Shown here: piece after piece, positions 1 through 7,863 of the stretch
Layout of the letters: each line of letters begins with the position of its first letter
Numbering within the stretch: position 1 is the stretch's first letter
Assembly: GCF_014694405.1 (NCBI RefSeq)
Contig: NZ_JAAUWV010000002.1
Span: 1 to 64,000, forward strand
Length of the DNA stretch: 64,000 nucleotides
Direction of reading: 5' to 3'
Source of the DNA: Pseudoalteromonas sp. S16_S37
GTDB lineage: Bacteria > Pseudomonadota > Gammaproteobacteria > Enterobacterales > Alteromonadaceae
Notes under the pieces: model-generated
Seen by the model: only the letters and a program-made list of their open reading frames with translations
Databases searched by the model: none
What the model was told of the DNA's origin: nothing
Position numbers and translations under genes: made by a program

Positions 1-192
1 AGCCAGTAACCGAATGGGTTTTCCCAATGCGCCAGTATCTGCACTATAAAGTTGACCAAATTCGGCTTCTAAACGCTGCCAATCAATGATGTTGGCCAAT
101 TTAACCAGTTCGTGGTTGGGCGCCACGAGGTCAATCAATTCGATCGCAAACAGTTGCTTTTGTGGTGTATGGTTGGTCGCTTTTGGCTTCAT
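1..192 (-). CDS. IS5-family transposase, N-terminal part (cut by window edge)
   Basis: The reverse strand reads from an ATG (complement of 190-192) into an open frame that runs off the left edge, giving 64 residues that begin MKPKATNHTPQKQLF and continue through NIIDWQRLEAEFG and LYSADTGALGKPIRLL. The pattern of a conserved 'IDW' followed by 'LY...GRPGKPIRLLAGL' is typical of the N-terminal domain (DUF772 type) of IS5-group DDE transposases. The catalytic DDE part lies outside the window, so whether the copy is intact cannot be told. Its presence at the edge of the accessory region fits a mobile neighbourhood. The family call is from recognition of the motif, not from a search. Confidence 0.8.
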   Translation of the reverse strand, partial: MKPKATNHTPQKQLFAIELIDLVAPNHELVKLANIIDWQRLEAEFGQLYSADTGALGKPIRLLA

Positions 193-202
193 TTTTAATC
201 TC

Positions 203-248
203 CATTTTGCAAGGTTTTGAGGGGTGAGAAAACAAACGTTGCAAAATG
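203..248. repeat. 10-bp inverted repeat upstream of the transposase
   Basis: CATTTTGCAA at 203-212 is exactly mirrored by TTGCAAAATG at 239-248, with a 26-bp spacer. It lies immediately upstream of the transposase start, where the promoter and the terminal inverted repeat of the element are expected. It could be an operator or part of the IS end. The true terminal repeat cannot be fixed because the other end of the element is outside the window. Confidence 0.45.
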
Positions 249-329
249 AGGATAGTAAGATCGTTTAGATCATCAAGAAGATCAATGCATTAAGTGATTT
301 TCAGTGTCGACTAATTTGCCTGTAAGAAT

Positions 330-360
330 AAGCTGGGTGGCTGTTGCACCCAGCTTGTTT
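330..360 (+). terminator. Rho-independent terminator-like hairpin
   Basis: AAGCTGGGTG pairs perfectly with CACCCAGCTT around a 7-base loop and is followed by GTTTTA. No coding gene reads into it on the plus strand inside the window, so it may be a remnant of the flanking chromosome before the insertion sequence. The rest of 249-674 holds no gene I can support. Confidence 0.6.
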
Positions 361-674
361 TACCCACTATACAGCCTTACCTTTTTGCTAAACGCCTGCC
401 AAATGTACCTAATACGGCTATTTCCATGCAATTTCCCCCAAGTTACAAACATTAAGCGCATTTTTATGTATTTATTTTTCTGATGGGGAGATTTTTCCAC
501 ACCGAACAGCAAATAATGTTAACACCAAGTAACAAAGTCGAAGTAAAACCATACACGGACCACGGTGTTTTGATGGTGTAAGTGATAGAGCTGACTTAAA
601 AGCGGTTTAGCGAGGGCGTATCACTTTGGTTTGTAATCCAAGCCATTAATGCGGTTCTACTCTAGGAGAGCAAC

Positions 675-944
675 ATGAAAAACAATTTAGCATTAAGAAA
701 AGCACAAGTAGATAAGTTTAAGGATGAGCTACAAACCGGTATACGTAATTTGCGCAAAGAGCGCGGATTAACTCAAAAACAGTTTGGCGCTATTCTTGGT
801 GTAGATCAGGCCACAATAAGCAATTTTGAAAGCGGTAAAACGGTAATGAGTATACTGCAAGCTTATGAGGTTGCATTGGTGTTTGGTAAAGATTTTACGG
901 CCCCACGCCTGACTATGTCGAATCAACTTAGTTCGGCTCGCTAA
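675..944 (+). CDS. XRE/Cro-type helix-turn-helix regulator, 89 aa
   Basis: A small DNA-binding protein. Residues about 20-75 form one Cro/C1-type HTH: LRKERGLTQKQFGAILGV, then DQATISNFESGK, the classic turn and recognition helix. Nothing else is attached. The start is well supported by a Shine-Dalgarno AGGAG six bases before the ATG. It stands alone on the plus strand, convergent with the toxin end of the injection-system locus, and no toxin partner of a HipA or RelE kind adjoins it. It could regulate itself, the adjacent locus or an unrelated target; nothing in the sequence decides this. The family call is firm and the role unknown. Confidence 0.85.
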   Translation: MKNNLALRKAQVDKFKDELQTGIRNLRKERGLTQKQFGAILGVDQATISNFESGKTVMSILQAYEVALVFGKDFTAPRLTMSNQLSSAR

Positions 945-1055
945 CTAACCTAAGCTCAGGGTAAGGGAGTTGATATAAAGCGCTTTTTCATATCCGTTAC
1001 TGCGAGTTTAATTTTACGATTCTCTTAAGTTTTATTCCAATATGTTCCGCAAAAC

Positions 1056-1082
1056 AAACGGCGCTTGTTGCGCCGTTTTTAT
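1056..1082. terminator. Bidirectional terminator; copy 1 of a 27-bp direct repeat
   Basis: AACGGCGC-TTGTT-GCGCCGTT followed by TTT on the plus strand, with an A-rich stretch on the other side, so it can stop transcription of the XRE gene and of the locus ending at 1118 from the other side. The same 27 bases occur, in the same orientation, beyond parC at 28829-28855. Confidence 0.85.
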
Positions 1083-1117
1083 CCTATACAAGTTAGCCCT
1101 ATCTCAGGCAAGCTTGG

Positions 1118-2920
1118 TTATACGGGCGGTTTTATGACTAAGTTAGCATCATCAATAAACTTTCTGGCATATCCAATATTAGTCCCTTTGATTTTACCCG
1201 TGCGCTCTAATGCGTGAATCAATTCAGCGACATTAGCAAAGGCCACAATCTTTCCCTTTGATCTACAATAAGCCCAAATTGCGTCACTGAGTGCGTTGGC
1301 AAAACTTTTAGTGTAAGCGGGGCTGTCTGATATTTTCTTTTGTGCCGCTAAAGATAGCGTACCATTGCCTGTGTCTTTTATCTCTTGGTTAAGGTCATAC
1401 TGAGCGTTTAAGTATGCTTGTTTTACGGGTGCAGGTGCGGCTGGCATACTCACTTTACCAGAGCGACTGGAAGTTGTGTTAGCAGCCGTTGGTTCCCCTT
1501 GTATCCCTGTCAATGTATAGCTTTTTCCACCACCAATATAATAGTCTTTTGAAATGGGATCTTGCGTTAAACTATCCGAATTAATGTAATAATCAAGCGG
1601 GCCAACCGCATCGGTTATATTTGTGTTGTACGCCTTCTTTTGATTGTCAGTCAATTTATGTGCGGGCAGTTTATCGGTTGAAGAAAAGTCAAGATCAACT
1701 TTTAGCTCCCACTTTGATGGCACCCGCCTTGGAAACGTGATGTTGGTCGTGGTTTGATCCATAGGGTCAACTTCTGCATCCATGTCAGCTTGTCGAACAA
1801 CACCTCGGGTGACCAAATCATCGGCTGTTACCGTCACATTGTCAGACTGATAACTCAGCGTCACCGTTAAGGTAATGGCATCATTTTTGTTTCTTTGCCC
1901 AAATGTATTCACTGAACCTGCGGCAATCTCCGCTTCCACTATTTGCTCATAAATGGGGGCATTAAAATCTGCATTTTGTGGTGCTAAATTCCATTCCGTA
2001 AAGCTATCAATGGTGGTCGGCAGTAATTGATCACCAATCAAATGTCCGCCTTCATACAACTGCCCTCTCGCCCCATGCGCAATCAGTAACTCTTCATTCC
2101 CTAAATTACCAATGATGGCGGTTAGACTGTTGGGATCTCTACCACCCACAGGTCTGCGCGCACCTTGAATTTCTGCTTTAACCGATTTAGGTCTATCTCT
2201 AGAGACCGAGTAATCGGGGTCATTGCGATACATAATCCTGCTTGCATCGGTTGGACTTAAAAAGAAATCATTAATTCCGGGCAGTTGTCTGGCCAAAGCG
2301 CCCAATGGTGATTCTTCTTTTTTGGCATCGTGAGAAATAATTTTTGAGCATTGCACTATCCCAGCATGACTATGTGGTGCAGCACTGACATGTGCGTCAC
2401 GATTGTCACTGGCGTTATTCGTTTTAGCAGCTCTTTGCAAAGCCTGTTCACCCATGCGGGTCGCTTCTAACTCTAAGCCAGCATTATCATTAACCGCAAC
2501 ACCGTCAATACTGGTAGTCGGTTTCACCCGTCCTTGCATCTGCTGAACTACATGGCCTAATTCGTGCGGTAGATGCTTTTCTTGACCAGTCCCTAGGTGA
2601 ATATCTGCACCTTGCGCATAGGCGTTAGCTTGTACCGCTGCCGGTTTAGAGGAATTGTAATGCACTCTAACATGGTCCAAGTTCATGCCTGATAAGCTCT
2701 CCATCCCCGATTTTAGGTCATCGGGCAAGCCTGTATTATTGGCCATCGTTGTGTTTGCCTGCATCATTTGAATTTGCGCGCTTTGTGTCGTTACCTCAGC
2801 ACGGGTATCTGTAAATGCGTTAGCCGTCATATTGGCTGTACTGGTAAGCTCAGCACGAAGGTTACTGATATGCTCAGGCCTGTTACTCTGTTTAAAATCC
2901 GCTTGTGATGACTTACTCAT
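1118..2920 (-). CDS. DUF4157 eCIS-associated toxin with nuclease-like centre
   Basis: Likely cargo (effector) of the injection system encoded upstream. Residues about 60-165 are a DUF4157 domain with a HExxH zinc-type motif (HELGH, 119-123); DUF4157 is established as a common N-terminal domain of eCIS-associated toxins. Residues about 285-335 contain EGGHLIGDQLL and NLAPQNADFN, the His...Asn layout of DNA/RNA non-specific endonucleases of the NS_2 type, which suggests a nuclease warhead. The C-terminal 200 residues are not recognised. The N-terminal 165 residues closely match the neighbouring gene product while the rest does not, the usual polymorphic-toxin pattern. ATG start with a GGAAAA purine run upstream. 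No immunity gene is visible. Domain calls are from motif memory. Confidence 0.8.
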   Translation of the reverse strand: MSKSSQADFKQSNRPEHISNLRAELTSTANMTANAFTDTRAEVTTQSAQIQMMQANTTMANNTGLPDDLKSGMESLSGMNLDHVRVHYNSSKPAAVQANAYAQGADIHLGTGQEKHLPHELGHVVQQMQGRVKPTTSIDGVAVNDNAGLELEATRMGEQALQRAAKTNNASDNRDAHVSAAPHSHAGIVQCSKIISHDAKKEESPLGALARQLPGINDFFLSPTDASRIMYRNDPDYSVSRDRPKSVKAEIQGARRPVGGRDPNSLTAIIGNLGNEELLIAHGARGQLYEGGHLIGDQLLPTTIDSFTEWNLAPQNADFNAPIYEQIVEAEIAAGSVNTFGQRNKNDAITLTVTLSYQSDNVTVTADDLVTRGVVRQADMDAEVDPMDQTTTNITFPRRVPSKWELKVDLDFSSTDKLPAHKLTDNQKKAYNTNITDAVGPLDYYINSDSLTQDPISKDYYIGGGKSYTLTGIQGEPTAANTTSSRSGKVSMPAAPAPVKQAYLNAQYDLNQEIKDTGNGTLSLAAQKKISDSPAYTKSFANALSDAIWAYCRSKGKIVAFANVAELIHALERTGKIKGTNIGYARKFIDDANLVIKPPV

Positions 2921-3006
2921 AGCTTTTCCGTTTCTATATACCTGCGTTAGTCAAATCGAGTTAAGTCCTAAGCGCAAATATTAGCAATTCTCTTTTTACT
3001 TTAAGG

Positions 3007-4719
3007 CTACAATAAAGGTTGTAACCCCTCCCACTCGTCTGGCCATTCGCCTGGTGCTGCCGATAACATTTCGTTGGCTGTGAATTCTTTTGCTCCCTTA
3101 TGATGTGTACCATTAAGCCGCTCAACGGTTACATCAGCCAAGTTCACTCCGTAAAGCTGCAATCGCAGTAACATGTTAACCATCTCTTGTGCTCGTGGGT
3201 GATAATGGCCACTGTCATTTTTGATTTTTGTCACTTTGCCATCTTTTACAACAATAAAGCCTGCAGATAAAACATCAGAAAACCCGACTAAAGAGGAGTG
3301 AACAAAGTAAGGGCCATCAGTAAATGTTCCCGCATAGATACGTCCCCGCTTATCCATGGTGTAATGAACACCACCGTTGCTGGTGTTAAATAATGCAAAT
3401 CCTGAATTTTTAAGAAAATCTTGCCAACGATAGGCTTTACCACTACGAAAAACTAATTTTGCTAAACGTTTTTGGCTGTCATTATCAAGACTGAATAAAC
3501 GGCCATCAGGATCTGTATCACCAAATACCCCCCTTTCGTGCTGGGTACTTGTCGTATGTGGGAGTCGCTGATTATGCCTATTGTCCCAGTTGTGAATATC
3601 AACTTCTTGGTGTAGTGCTGAAAGACCGCGGTTTTCGCGTGCCATACTATTAACAACTTTGCTAAGTGAATTGGGTTTGTCATGCTGAGTAAGATAGCTA
3701 GTTAAAGAATGCTGCAGAGTAATTATACCTAGGCGGCGCGACTCTTTGCCCTCTAACTTTTTGCCATTATTTGGCAGGTTTCCACGATTAGTAAAATCTA
3801 AAGGTAGTTTTCCTTGCTTAACTTGATTGACTTTGCGTAGCCAAAAATTGCATGCCAGCAGTAAATGATTGACCCAAACGACTTGTTCATCTGGGTCGTT
3901 CGTCCCGTTATACTTAGCTAACAACTGGTCTATTTGGGTTAGCGCAGGATCACTGCTTCGCAATGCAAAATAAGTGTGTGTGGCCTCTTGAAATTGCTGC
4001 AATGTTGGCACAGTTTTGCCCCACTGTTGATAAAGCGCTTTTAATTGCTCAATTTGTTCAGCCGGAAACTGATAGTTAGTACGATGAACATTGCCGTTAT
4101 CAACAACCTGCTGCTGCTCGGGGCTAATTACAGCTTGCACAACTGATTTAGATTGAATAGCAGCCACACCACTTCTTTTATCGCCCGATTCATTCGTCGG
4201 CTGAGGGGCGATTTGCGTCGCAATGTGTAACGCCTTTGCCCCCATAATATCTGCCTCTTTTTCTAACCCTGAGTCATCGTTAATGTGTATCCTACCTTTC
4301 ATTTGCCGCGTTGGTTTAACCCGCCCCTGCTTTTGCTGAATGACATGCCATGCTTCGTGTGGTAAGTGTTTTTCTTGTCCGGGAGCGAGATGAATGTCAG
4401 CTCCTTGAGCATAAGCATGTGCTTGCAGCTGCGCGGGTTTATCTGAGTTGTAGTGTACTTTCACATCATCCAGTGAATAACCCGATAAAGTTTCCATTCC
4501 AGACTTCAACTTATCAGGTAACCCCGTGTTATTGGCTGACTGTGTCGCGGCTTGCATCTGCTGTATTTGCAAATCTTGGCTGGCTGTTTGAGCACGCTCA
4601 TCAGCAAATGCCTGTATTGTTATACTGCGTTGCGAGGCTGACTCACTGCGCAAATTGCTATTATGCGCTTGTTTATTAGCTGGTTGCTGTTTTGCATCTA
4701 ACTTTGGTGGCGTGTTCAT
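3007..4719 (-). CDS. DUF4157 eCIS-associated toxin, IQM-like C-terminus
   Basis: Second predicted cargo protein. DUF4157 occupies about residues 60-170 with HEAWH (121-125), nearly identical in layout to the neighbour. After a helical middle part, residues about 400-540 form a different domain with YTMDKRGRIYAG, VHSSLVG (473-479) and SGHYHP (503-508). The spacing of 'FxHSS...G' followed about 25 residues later by 'SGHY.P' recalls the catalytic-looking core of plant IQM (IQ-motif) proteins and bacterial relatives; its biochemical activity is not known to me. Its ATG overlaps the stop of the ATPase gene (ATGA), so it is translationally coupled to the eCIS operon, strong evidence that it belongs to the system. 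Confidence 0.78.
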   Translation of the reverse strand: MNTPPKLDAKQQPANKQAHNSNLRSESASQRSITIQAFADERAQTASQDLQIQQMQAATQSANNTGLPDKLKSGMETLSGYSLDDVKVHYNSDKPAQLQAHAYAQGADIHLAPGQEKHLPHEAWHVIQQKQGRVKPTRQMKGRIHINDDSGLEKEADIMGAKALHIATQIAPQPTNESGDKRSGVAAIQSKSVVQAVISPEQQQVVDNGNVHRTNYQFPAEQIEQLKALYQQWGKTVPTLQQFQEATHTYFALRSSDPALTQIDQLLAKYNGTNDPDEQVVWVNHLLLACNFWLRKVNQVKQGKLPLDFTNRGNLPNNGKKLEGKESRRLGIITLQHSLTSYLTQHDKPNSLSKVVNSMARENRGLSALHQEVDIHNWDNRHNQRLPHTTSTQHERGVFGDTDPDGRLFSLDNDSQKRLAKLVFRSGKAYRWQDFLKNSGFALFNTSNGGVHYTMDKRGRIYAGTFTDGPYFVHSSLVGFSDVLSAGFIVVKDGKVTKIKNDSGHYHPRAQEMVNMLLRLQLYGVNLADVTVERLNGTHHKGAKEFTANEMLSAAPGEWPDEWEGLQPLL

Positions 4720-6140
4720 ACGCTTTTTCCTTCTTTCGCCAATTCTCGCCGTATGCCTTGCGTCAATTGAGGTAAGGTAATTTCCGTGCTGTTATTTTTC
4801 AGCGCCATTAAAGAAACAAAGCGAATGACGTTGCTTATTACCCCACCCGGCAGTTCAAATTGTTCGGCGACACTCTCAAGCGAAAAACTAGGTGGCCGAA
4901 ATATACTGCTGTGGTTGAGTCCTTGCTGCCATAGCTGTAAGCGTTCGCGCTTGCTAGGCATAGGAAAGTATACAAAAGACTGAAAGCGGCGAATAAAAGC
5001 TTGGTCAAAGTTATCTTTAAGGTTACTCGCTAATATCACCACATTGGGGCAATCTTCGATGCGTTGTAGCAGATAAGCCGTGCCCTGATTGGCATAACGA
5101 TCGTTAGAGTTGTTGATTTGACTGCGTTTAGCAAACAAAGAATCGGCTTCGTCAAAAAACAAGATCCAATTGTTTTTTTCGGCTTCAGCAAACACTTTCT
5201 CCAGGTTTTTCTCCGTCTCACCAATATATTTTGACACCAGTTGCGACAAATCTACCCGATATACCTGACGCGCATATTGCTTTGCCAACAAACTCGCCGT
5301 TAAGGTTTTACCCGTGCCTGGCGGCCCATAAAACAAACTGCGGTAACCCGGTTTAAATTGTTTGGCATCTTCTTTAGCTTGCAATTGCTCTCCAAACTCA
5401 AGCCAAGCTTGCAACTCTTCAAGCTGATTAGCCGTTTGGCTGGTTAACACCAGATCTGACCAAGCCTTTTGCGTTGTTAACGGGTGCGCTGGAAAATCAA
5501 GCTCTCTAGGTGTCCGAGCAGACACACCCAGAATATGGCGCTCAACTAGCTCAGGGGAAACCATCAATATCCCTGTTGTAAAAGGCTCATCAGGGTTAAC
5601 GGGCATCGGCATTAAAATCAACTGTCGAAAAAGACGATGCTCAGGTCTGAACACCGTCATGTAAAACAACCGTTTCGATAAGTTTTGCCCCGCTAATAGA
5701 AATAGCGCGGTTTCGATGGTTGGTAAAAAACCGCCATGAACTTTAGCGTTAATACCACCGAACTCGCTGTAGATACGCTGATATAGCGCGTTTTTAGCAA
5801 AAAAGATGTCCAACAGCTGCGGCTTTAAATACGTGGCCAACGCTAAAATCAGGACTAAGCGTTCGGCGGTGTTGAGCTTTAATTGTTGCAACAAACTCAC
5901 ATACCTTCCCTCAGAAGAGGCGGGCAAATTTGGCGGCTGTGGAAGAGCCTCTTGCTCTGAGGTGTCAGATTTTGCCTCTTCTTTTCGAAAATACGCATGG
6001 ATCCTGTCGTTTATGCACTGCTCTAACCACGCCAGTTCGCACTCAAGTACACTGGCATCAGCAGGTAAAACGCTATTCGCCAAATCTAAGCTCAACGGCT
6101 GTTCACTCAAATGTGAGGTCAAATCGCCTTGATATTCCAT
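4716..6140 (-). CDS. AAA+ ATPase of the eCIS (Afp15/Pvc15-like)
   Basis: Cytoplasmic ATPase found in nearly all eCIS loci; in Afp and PVC it is thought to help cargo loading or assembly rather than sheath recycling. The N-terminal half (1-250) is the less conserved eCIS-specific part. The AAA core follows: Walker A GPPGTGKT at 272-279, Walker B LFFDEADS at 327-334, sensor-1 region VVILASNL and arginine-finger region FIRRFQ. The usual length of the family is 450-750 residues, so this one is near the short end. Its position next to the toxins and after the tail terminator matches the Afp order. It overlaps the downstream toxin gene by four bases. Confidence 0.92.
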   Translation of the reverse strand: MEYQGDLTSHLSEQPLSLDLANSVLPADASVLECELAWLEQCINDRIHAYFRKEEAKSDTSEQEALPQPPNLPASSEGRYVSLLQQLKLNTAERLVLILALATYLKPQLLDIFFAKNALYQRIYSEFGGINAKVHGGFLPTIETALFLLAGQNLSKRLFYMTVFRPEHRLFRQLILMPMPVNPDEPFTTGILMVSPELVERHILGVSARTPRELDFPAHPLTTQKAWSDLVLTSQTANQLEELQAWLEFGEQLQAKEDAKQFKPGYRSLFYGPPGTGKTLTASLLAKQYARQVYRVDLSQLVSKYIGETEKNLEKVFAEAEKNNWILFFDEADSLFAKRSQINNSNDRYANQGTAYLLQRIEDCPNVVILASNLKDNFDQAFIRRFQSFVYFPMPSKRERLQLWQQGLNHSSIFRPPSFSLESVAEQFELPGGVISNVIRFVSLMALKNNSTEITLPQLTQGIRRELAKEGKSV

Positions 6141-6148
6141 CTCAGCTC

Positions 6149-7240
6149 CTAAACATAAATATACATATCAGAAAACGCCTGACCATGCTCAATCACCAAT
6201 TGATCCGCTCGCGGCGATGGTAGGTTATCGATTAACACGCCTTGACGCTTACCGCTGAGTGTTAGCCCTTTTACTCCTTGTACTGTAAGCGTAATCGGCT
6301 GTACGGAATCAAAGCGGAACACTCGAGTACCATCCGATTTTTGGAGCTGCTGCGGCGGATGGAAACGATACTCAGCCTTATCACTATCTATCGACAGCGC
6401 CTGCTGCTGATCAGAGAGATATCTAGCGACGACAAAATAGCGCCAGATAGTCTGACGTGCGGGCATAGACATGATGAAGTTTTTCTCGGTGATCACCCCA
6501 GTCTGAGCGTCGATGAACTGGCTATCAACAGGCAGTTCAGGCCCAGTTTGTAGTGTTAACACCGCCAAAGGAGCACGCCAGCAAAGATTGTCATCAACAT
6601 AAAAAGACGCTTGCGCGGTACTTGCCCAAAACAGCTGATACTCTCCTGCTGGATAACCACGCAGGTCGATTTGCAAACCGTCACTGTACAAAGTGATTAG
6701 CTCTATCGGTAACTTTTCACCACTGTTTACAGCAATCAGATACCAATTTTTAGCCGTTTTCTGGGCTGGCTTGGTATATGGCCAAACAAATAGATGCTTT
6801 TGTAATTGATGCCAATTCCCCCCTTGTTGCCACTGCTCTTGTGTGGCAGGCATCATCAAACTTGCTAGCTGTTGATTGGCTGTTTGTTGGAGCTGACTGT
6901 TACGAAAATTCACGACACTATTTTGCGGCATATCAAATGCAGATATTTCAAGTAATGCGGGTAACAACGGATATAACGCAAATGTAAATGTTTGCCTCTG
7001 ACGTAGTATTTGTGGCACAACAAAGCTCCCATCCGAGCGCGTTTCAGTCACCTCGCAATATAGTAATAACTGATTATGTTTAACCTTAAAGCCCCCACGA
7101 CTGCGTTTTAATAAATACTCGCAAGCTGGTGTTGGTTTTATCTGCATTAGTTGCGGTGTGCTGGCATTATTCTGATCACCATGTGTTTTGTAGTATTCAT
7201 GCTCCATGTTGAACTGGCAAAGCTTACGATAATGGATCAT
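6149..7240 (-). CDS. Conserved eCIS protein of unknown function, 363 aa
   Basis: Begins MIHYRKLCQFNMEHEYY, followed by LMQIKPTPACEYLLK and GGFKV. This opening (aromatic-rich, 'F.mEH.YY', then 'ptp.....LL....l....GGF.V') is one I associate with a conserved family lying between the tail terminator and the ATPase in Bacteroidetes-like and proteobacterial eCIS loci. It is predicted beta-rich, with no signal peptide or membrane segment. A later ATG (MEHEYY) is possible but would remove the conserved start. Two bases separate it from the upstream gene, so it is co-transcribed. I know no assigned function; a structural or assembly role is inferred from context only. Confidence 0.7.
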   Translation of the reverse strand: MIHYRKLCQFNMEHEYYKTHGDQNNASTPQLMQIKPTPACEYLLKRSRGGFKVKHNQLLLYCEVTETRSDGSFVVPQILRQRQTFTFALYPLLPALLEISAFDMPQNSVVNFRNSQLQQTANQQLASLMMPATQEQWQQGGNWHQLQKHLFVWPYTKPAQKTAKNWYLIAVNSGEKLPIELITLYSDGLQIDLRGYPAGEYQLFWASTAQASFYVDDNLCWRAPLAVLTLQTGPELPVDSQFIDAQTGVITEKNFIMSMPARQTIWRYFVVARYLSDQQQALSIDSDKAEYRFHPPQQLQKSDGTRVFRFDSVQPITLTVQGVKGLTLSGKRQGVLIDNLPSPRADQLVIEHGQAFSDMYIYV

Positions 7241-7242
7241 GC

Positions 7243-7848
7243 CTAGTCTCCGTTTACTCTTTCACTCATAGCAGGCTCACCAACACTGAGTTCGAGATCA
7301 ATATTTTCCACTGGTGTATCAATACGTTGTATCTGTTGTTCCTGAATATCTATGCTACGTAGGCGATACATAACAGAGGGCATGTAGCGGCCGCCAAATA
7401 GGCTCCAAGTATGGTTATGCTCTGACACGTTTTGGGTATACAAAGACACGCTAAACGGCGCCATATCAGCTGGCATATCTGGGTTACTGGTTTGATCAAA
7501 GTAATTTTGGCTCTGAAAAAAAGCCAAGGCGGTAGAGATGTATTTCAGCGACTCACTGTAATCAGTAAAATTTGCCGCAACCAAAAACTCCAAACTAATA
7601 ATGACAGGAGGGCGTATTTGTTCAAATTCGCTGTCCGTTAAGGTTGAACGATATTCGCTTTCCGATACCCTATCCTCAACAATCCGATATAAGGCTAACC
7701 CCAGCCCATTGTTCGGCATAGTCGATTGCCCTGCCTGATCAATGAGTGAAGTTAATACAACTTTTTCTTCAATCATTTCAACTTGAAGTTTAAGCCGAAT
7801 AAACTGCCTTAGCGCATCACGAACCACAGTTAAAGCCTGATCTATCAT
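7243..7848 (-). CDS. DUF4255 tail terminator protein (Afp16/Pvc16-like)
   Basis: Predicted to cap the distal end of tube and sheath and fix particle length, as Afp16 and Pvc16 do. The N-terminal region MIDQALTVVRDALRQFI, then VVLTSLID, LGLALYRIVED and PVIISLEFLVAANF, is the DUF4255 pattern. The region after about residue 160 is short and variable. Length (201 residues) is within the family range (180-300). It is tightly packed between the fibre gene and the conserved 363-residue protein, as in many eCIS operons. Confidence 0.88.
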   Translation of the reverse strand: MIDQALTVVRDALRQFIRLKLQVEMIEEKVVLTSLIDQAGQSTMPNNGLGLALYRIVEDRVSESEYRSTLTDSEFEQIRPPVIISLEFLVAANFTDYSESLKYISTALAFFQSQNYFDQTSNPDMPADMAPFSVSLYTQNVSEHNHTWSLFGGRYMPSVMYRLRSIDIQEQQIQRIDTPVENIDLELSVGEPAMSERVNGD

Positions 7849-7863
7849 CGTTGCATTCCTTGC

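Noticed and set aside
675-944. Antitoxin half of a toxin-antitoxin pair
   Set aside because: No adjacent toxin gene in the same orientation; only a lone XRE domain.
2921-3006. Possible immunity gene between the two cargo genes
   Set aside because: Only 86 bases and no open frame with a ribosome site.
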